Below, one piece after another: positions 60,522 through 64,000 of a stretch of DNA of 64,000 nt. A program made the translations under genes and the position numbers. Each line of letters begins with the position of its first letter. Positions within the stretch are counted from its first letter, which is position 1. The DNA comes from Chitinophaga varians. GTDB taxonomy: Bacteria; Bacteroidota; Bacteroidia; Chitinophagales; Chitinophagaceae. The notes below the pieces were generated by a model, which was not told where the DNA came from, did not search any database, and saw only the letters and a program-made list of their open reading frames with translations. Location of the stretch: positions 1,116,001 to 1,180,000 of the forward strand of contig NZ_JACVFB010000003.1 in assembly GCF_014529945.1 (NCBI RefSeq), given 5' to 3'.

Positions 60522-61244
60522 ATGAGTTTATCTGGCTTGTTTCCTATCGACAAATGGAATTTCCGGTCCCGGTCTGTGTTGAGCAACCTGCCGGAAGAAG
60601 AACATGCTGCCCTTACCGCACTGATGACCACCCAGCGTTATAACAAGGGAGAAGTGATATTCCGGGAAGCCGCGCCCGCCTTTGGCATCTATTATATCCA
60701 AAAAGGCAAGGTCAAAAAATACCGGGTTGATAAAGACGGAAAAGAACAGATCATTTATGTGGCCAATACTGGTGAACTCGTAGGTTACCACGCCATTCTC
60801 GCGGGAGGCCGCTATCCGGACTCTGCCGCCACGCTGGAAGAAAGCATGATTGCTTTTATCCCGAAAGATGACTTCCTGCAACTGCTGAACCGCTCCGGCA
60901 GCCTCGCCCGGCGACTGCTCAAAACACTGAGCCATGAATTTACGGTGCTGACCAACAGCATTTCTGCTTTCACTCACCGGTCGGTACAGGAGCGGTTAGC
61001 CATTACGCTGATTGTTTTACGGGAGAAGTTTAAAGACGAAACGCCGGCGGGCGAAGACATCCTGATACAGATGCCCCGCACCGACCTAGCCAACATGGTA
61101 GGTACGGGCGTTGAGAACGTGACCCGCTTTTTATCCGCTTTCAAACAAGCCGGTGTGCTTACTATCGCCGGTAAAAAGATCTGCATCACCGACGTAAAAA
61201 AGCTGGTGGAAATTTCCGGCTGCGGTGAACCTTTACAGCCCTGA
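60522..61244 (+). CDS. Crp/Fnr-family regulator, paralogue 2
   Basis: This 240-aa protein (SLSGLFPIDKWNFRSRSVLSNLP) has the cNMP-type domain with KGKVKKYRVDKDGKEQIIYVANTGELVGYHAILAGGRYPDSA. The winged helix is MPRTDLANMVGTGVENVTRFLSAFKQAGVLTIAGKKI. It is about 13 residues longer than its twin, including an insert PAGEDIL before the HTH. The pair may share effector and operator, with cross-control through the common promoter; that is inference. Confidence 0.9.
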   Translation: MSLSGLFPIDKWNFRSRSVLSNLPEEEHAALTALMTTQRYNKGEVIFREAAPAFGIYYIQKGKVKKYRVDKDGKEQIIYVANTGELVGYHAILAGGRYPDSAATLEESMIAFIPKDDFLQLLNRSGSLARRLLKTLSHEFTVLTNSISAFTHRSVQERLAITLIVLREKFKDETPAGEDILIQMPRTDLANMVGTGVENVTRFLSAFKQAGVLTIAGKKICITDVKKLVEISGCGEPLQP

Positions 61245-61247
61245 AGC

Positions 61248-63959
61248 TTATTTTCTGATATCCCGGTAAGGCCGCCCCGGTGAGATCTTGTAGGTCCCTG
61301 CTTTTGCGGGGAAAGACCAGCTGTTTTTCCCTGCGGCGATATTGGTTGTGGCTACTATTTTACCATGATCATCCTCTATATTCCAAAAGCCGGGAGCGAG
61401 ACCGGTCATTACCACCTCGTAAGGCTGGTCGCCGGGAATCACGAGATCGAACGCAATATCAATGAAGCCGGAGCCGGAAGCCATCACCACCATGCGGTTG
61501 CCTATCGTGATCACATACCGCTGCGCAGCTTCGTAGTAGCTTACCGGTAGCGGTGTGGCATTTTCACGGGCCATCTGGAAAACTGTCAGGAAGCGGTCCT
61601 GCTGCTGTGCTGTTTTAGGCGATACCATCACGCGGTATACCGCCGGAGAGCTCACATGGTAAGGGTTTCCGAAAGTACTGGTGGCACTATCGCCGCTCAA
61701 TATTTCCGTCTGCCTGTTTTCCGGGGCCGGCAGTAACATTTGCATATGTGTTTTACCCGTGATGCCCTTCACCGCGTTGTGCAACACGAAGCCGGTGCTG
61801 GTGGGCATGGGCTGTTGCAGCGTGGTGATCTGCCAGTATTTTTTGAAAGATGACTGCGCGGTGGTCATATCATCCGTGAGGATGATGACCGCAGGGATAT
61901 CATCGCGGCCGAGGTCGAGGAAACAAAAACCGCGGGTGTATCGTTGCATTTTGGCGGAGTAGGCAGCCGTGAGATCTGCATTAAAATAGCTGTAGCCGGG
62001 TTGTTCCGGAGTAACGGGGTGATAACTGGCGGAAACTACTGTGCCGTAGTTAAACCACGGATCCGTCGTTGTTTCCTGCGGCGTTACCGGAAAGCGCTGA
62101 CTGAAGCGGGAACCGCCATCATTGGCTTTGGTGCGGAATAGCAACGGTTCAGCCGGATCAATGGCCAACATCATGCTATGGGAAACAGACCGTTTGTTAA
62201 AATTAAAATCATACGGCGTACCATAAGAAAGGTACAGTCCTATATGGCCCAGTTGCATGCCGTGGTAGTATATTTCCAGTGCGCCGGCATCGGCATGTTG
62301 GTGATTGCCGAAATGATAACCGCCGCCTTTGATCTGCGCGACCACCTCGTTGCTGCCGGGCTGATTGTTCCAGCCGGTACGGGCTATCATGCTACCGATA
62401 ACAGGACCGAAGTCTTTGGTGAGCGGCAGTGACGCGAGGCTCGTATCCGGTTTCAACGCGGGGTCATTGACCAGCAGGAACAGCACCGGATTGTCCGGCA
62501 GGCCACCTTCTCTTTCAAATTCGGCTTTCAGTATCGGGTCGTTGGCGTATGCGTAGCAGAGCAGCATGGTCTGCGGCTGTTTCCAGTAGCTGGTCTGCCG
62601 GTTGGCGCGTACACTGAACATGTCGCCATCGTGTAGCATGGTGCCATCTGGCAGGCGCATATAGAGCCACCAATAAGGCAGATTTTTGATGTTGTCATCA
62701 AAAACGGGGTGGCCGGTCATGCGCTGCAACAACCATGCGGCGTGCATTTCCCAGCCGAAGCGATAGGCGCCGTAGTCTACGCCCTGGTTGTGCCGGGGCG
62801 AAGCATATTCAAACTTCCGCATCGGCACCAGTTGTTCGAGGATGATGTAGGCAGTATATTGATAAGGCAGCGGGTCTTCATCATAGATGGCGATGCTCAT
62901 GGCCAGCAGGTCGCGGTTGACCTGCGCTTCGTTACCATGACCGTTGATCGCGCTGTTGTCGAACGGCGGCCAGCCTATTTCCATTTCGCGGGCCTGCCGC
63001 ATCAGGTGATAACGCAATGTTTGTTTGGTGGGTTGGTCCAGCAGGGCGTAGCACCAGTCATACACCAGTGCGCCGGTGTAGATGGCGCGGCCTACTTCAC
63101 GGGTGATATCACCATATTTCACGTTACCGAATTCCAGCATCGTGAGGTAGTGCGTGATCAGTTGCACAGCCTGGCGACCAATAATAGTGTCACCGGTCAT
63201 GAGATAATAGAACGCTTTGCTTTCGGCGGCCTGCTCCAGTGCGGCGTTGTAGAACACTTCCCTTTCCGGATCAAAGGGGAAGGTGAATGGGCGCAGCGCT
63301 GTTGTTTTCACTTTCTCCCAGGCCGCTTTATTTTCTCCGGTAAGAAGACGGGATTTAATAACAGGTAGTGTTTCTTCGTTTAGCCATAACCGTGGTCTTT
63401 CCTTACGCGGCACCATCGTGGGTTTATATTGTTGCGCGGCGGCCGGCACGGCTGGCGGCGTATAAGGCCGGAAGGCGATGTATTGCAGGCGGATGCCTTT
63501 AGGCAGCCATATCTTCACCTGTTGCTGCGGGGCAGACAGGTCAAATTTGCCTGCTACCTGAATAGCATGGTTCCAGCTATCGAATACAATGCGTTGGGTA
63601 GGACGTTGTCCGGGGAATTGTATTTTGATGCGGGCTGTTTCCACTTTTCCTATTTGCACGAGGGAGTCGAGATTTTGTTCCGTGACAGCGCAGGTGATCA
63701 TTTCGTAGGTGCCTGGCCGTGGGAGGCTAACGGAAAATATCAGATCGGCGGGCGTTTGGCTGCTGTCGACGGTGGCGGTACTGTTTTTCTTCAGGGCGGC
63801 CCATCTGATCTTACCAGGCCCTTTCAACAGTTCAGTTGTGCGATGGTTGAGCATTGCTTTATCCACATTCCATTGCAGTTGCTGTGCAGTACCCATGCTG
63901 CATAACAATACCCCCACCCAAATCAGGACAAGGCACTTACTATTATTAACAATACACAT
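61248..63959 (-). CDS. Secreted heparinase II/III-family protein
   Basis: This 903-aa protein has a signal peptide (residues 1-25, ending SMGTAQ), an N-terminal beta domain (about 30-165), and an alpha/alpha toroid (about 190-480) with PRLWLNEETLPVIKSRLL, REVGRAIYTGALVYDWCYALL and NGHGNEAQVNRDLLAMSIAIYDE. A heparinase II/III-like beta sandwich starts near 515 with GGGYHFGNHQHADAGALEIYYHG, which carries the family's His/Asp cluster. Probably a polysaccharide lyase for an acidic glycan; family number not assigned. Converges with the Crp gene, 3 bp apart. Confidence 0.85.
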   Translation of the reverse strand: MCIVNNSKCLVLIWVGVLLCSMGTAQQLQWNVDKAMLNHRTTELLKGPGKIRWAALKKNSTATVDSSQTPADLIFSVSLPRPGTYEMITCAVTEQNLDSLVQIGKVETARIKIQFPGQRPTQRIVFDSWNHAIQVAGKFDLSAPQQQVKIWLPKGIRLQYIAFRPYTPPAVPAAAQQYKPTMVPRKERPRLWLNEETLPVIKSRLLTGENKAAWEKVKTTALRPFTFPFDPEREVFYNAALEQAAESKAFYYLMTGDTIIGRQAVQLITHYLTMLEFGNVKYGDITREVGRAIYTGALVYDWCYALLDQPTKQTLRYHLMRQAREMEIGWPPFDNSAINGHGNEAQVNRDLLAMSIAIYDEDPLPYQYTAYIILEQLVPMRKFEYASPRHNQGVDYGAYRFGWEMHAAWLLQRMTGHPVFDDNIKNLPYWWLYMRLPDGTMLHDGDMFSVRANRQTSYWKQPQTMLLCYAYANDPILKAEFEREGGLPDNPVLFLLVNDPALKPDTSLASLPLTKDFGPVIGSMIARTGWNNQPGSNEVVAQIKGGGYHFGNHQHADAGALEIYYHGMQLGHIGLYLSYGTPYDFNFNKRSVSHSMMLAIDPAEPLLFRTKANDGGSRFSQRFPVTPQETTTDPWFNYGTVVSASYHPVTPEQPGYSYFNADLTAAYSAKMQRYTRGFCFLDLGRDDIPAVIILTDDMTTAQSSFKKYWQITTLQQPMPTSTGFVLHNAVKGITGKTHMQMLLPAPENRQTEILSGDSATSTFGNPYHVSSPAVYRVMVSPKTAQQQDRFLTVFQMARENATPLPVSYYEAAQRYVITIGNRMVVMASGSGFIDIAFDLVIPGDQPYEVVMTGLAPGFWNIEDDHGKIVATTNIAAGKNSWSFPAKAGTYKISPGRPYRDIRK

Positions 63960-64000
63960 GCTGGTCGATAATTACATTCACAGATAATGAAGCCGTTACA

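Overview
The window reads as chromosomal DNA of a Bacteroidota member of the Chitinophaga type. The evidence is a SusC/SusD operon with ECF sigma and FecR, type IX secretion (T9SS) sorting domains and PorV-like proteins, and many promoters of the form TTTG-N17-23-TAnnTTTG without obvious Shine-Dalgarno sites. Base composition looks near 50% GC by eye, with a more AT-rich patch around 27.1-29 kb.

Layout. 1-0.9 kb: two tandem copies of a tiny gene (44 aa, Cys/His/Asp-rich tail), each with its own promoter, below the size that ORF callers usually report. 0.9-3.6 kb: an outer membrane protein and a glycosyltransferase/polysaccharide deacetylase pair. 3.9-18.5 kb: the str operon (rpsL, rpsG, fusA, minus strand), split between rpsG and fusA by about 11 kb of plus-strand genes. 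That insert is a tandemly duplicated cassette: a small secreted protein with a T9SS C-terminal sorting domain, a PorV-like outer membrane protein, and a very large collagen-like/tail-fibre-like secreted protein. Copy A has a short Pro-rich collagen segment. Copy B has about 248 Gly-X-Y triplets dominated by GDK/GDQ/GDH repeats. A frameshifted signal-peptide remnant lies before copy A.

18.7-27 kb: housekeeping genes (ilvE, rdgB, a thioesterase, a nitroreductase, glpD, an MscS channel). 27.0-27.7 kb: a CAT-anticodon tRNA whose 3' end is repeated 601 bp downstream, bracketing an AT-rich tyrosine-phosphatase gene, like a minimal tRNA-integrated element. 27.8-40.4 kb: accessory single genes and regulators (ankyrin protein, RidA, zinc-ribbon, Lys/Ala-rich basic protein, WYL, Crp, AraC, VOC, DinB-like, SDR, methyltransferases). 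40.5-42.7 kb: groES-groEL with a sigma54-like promoter and a TGTCA dyad.

43.7-47 kb: an AraC regulator divergent from a TonB-dependent receptor. 47-58 kb: a polysaccharide utilisation locus in one orientation: ECF sigma, FecR, SusC with an STN domain, SusD, a PEGA/HExxH lipoprotein, a GH27 alpha-galactosidase and a six-hairpin glycosidase-like protein. 58-61.3 kb: a methyltransferase, a small protein, a DUF1275 membrane protein and two back-to-back paralogous Crp/Fnr regulators that share a 48-bp symmetric promoter region. 61.2-64 kb: a heparinase II/III-like secreted protein.

The strongest candidates for something undescribed are the tandem tiny-peptide genes, the duplicated PorV/sorting-domain/collagen cassette inside the split str operon, and the tRNA-bracketed phosphatase element.
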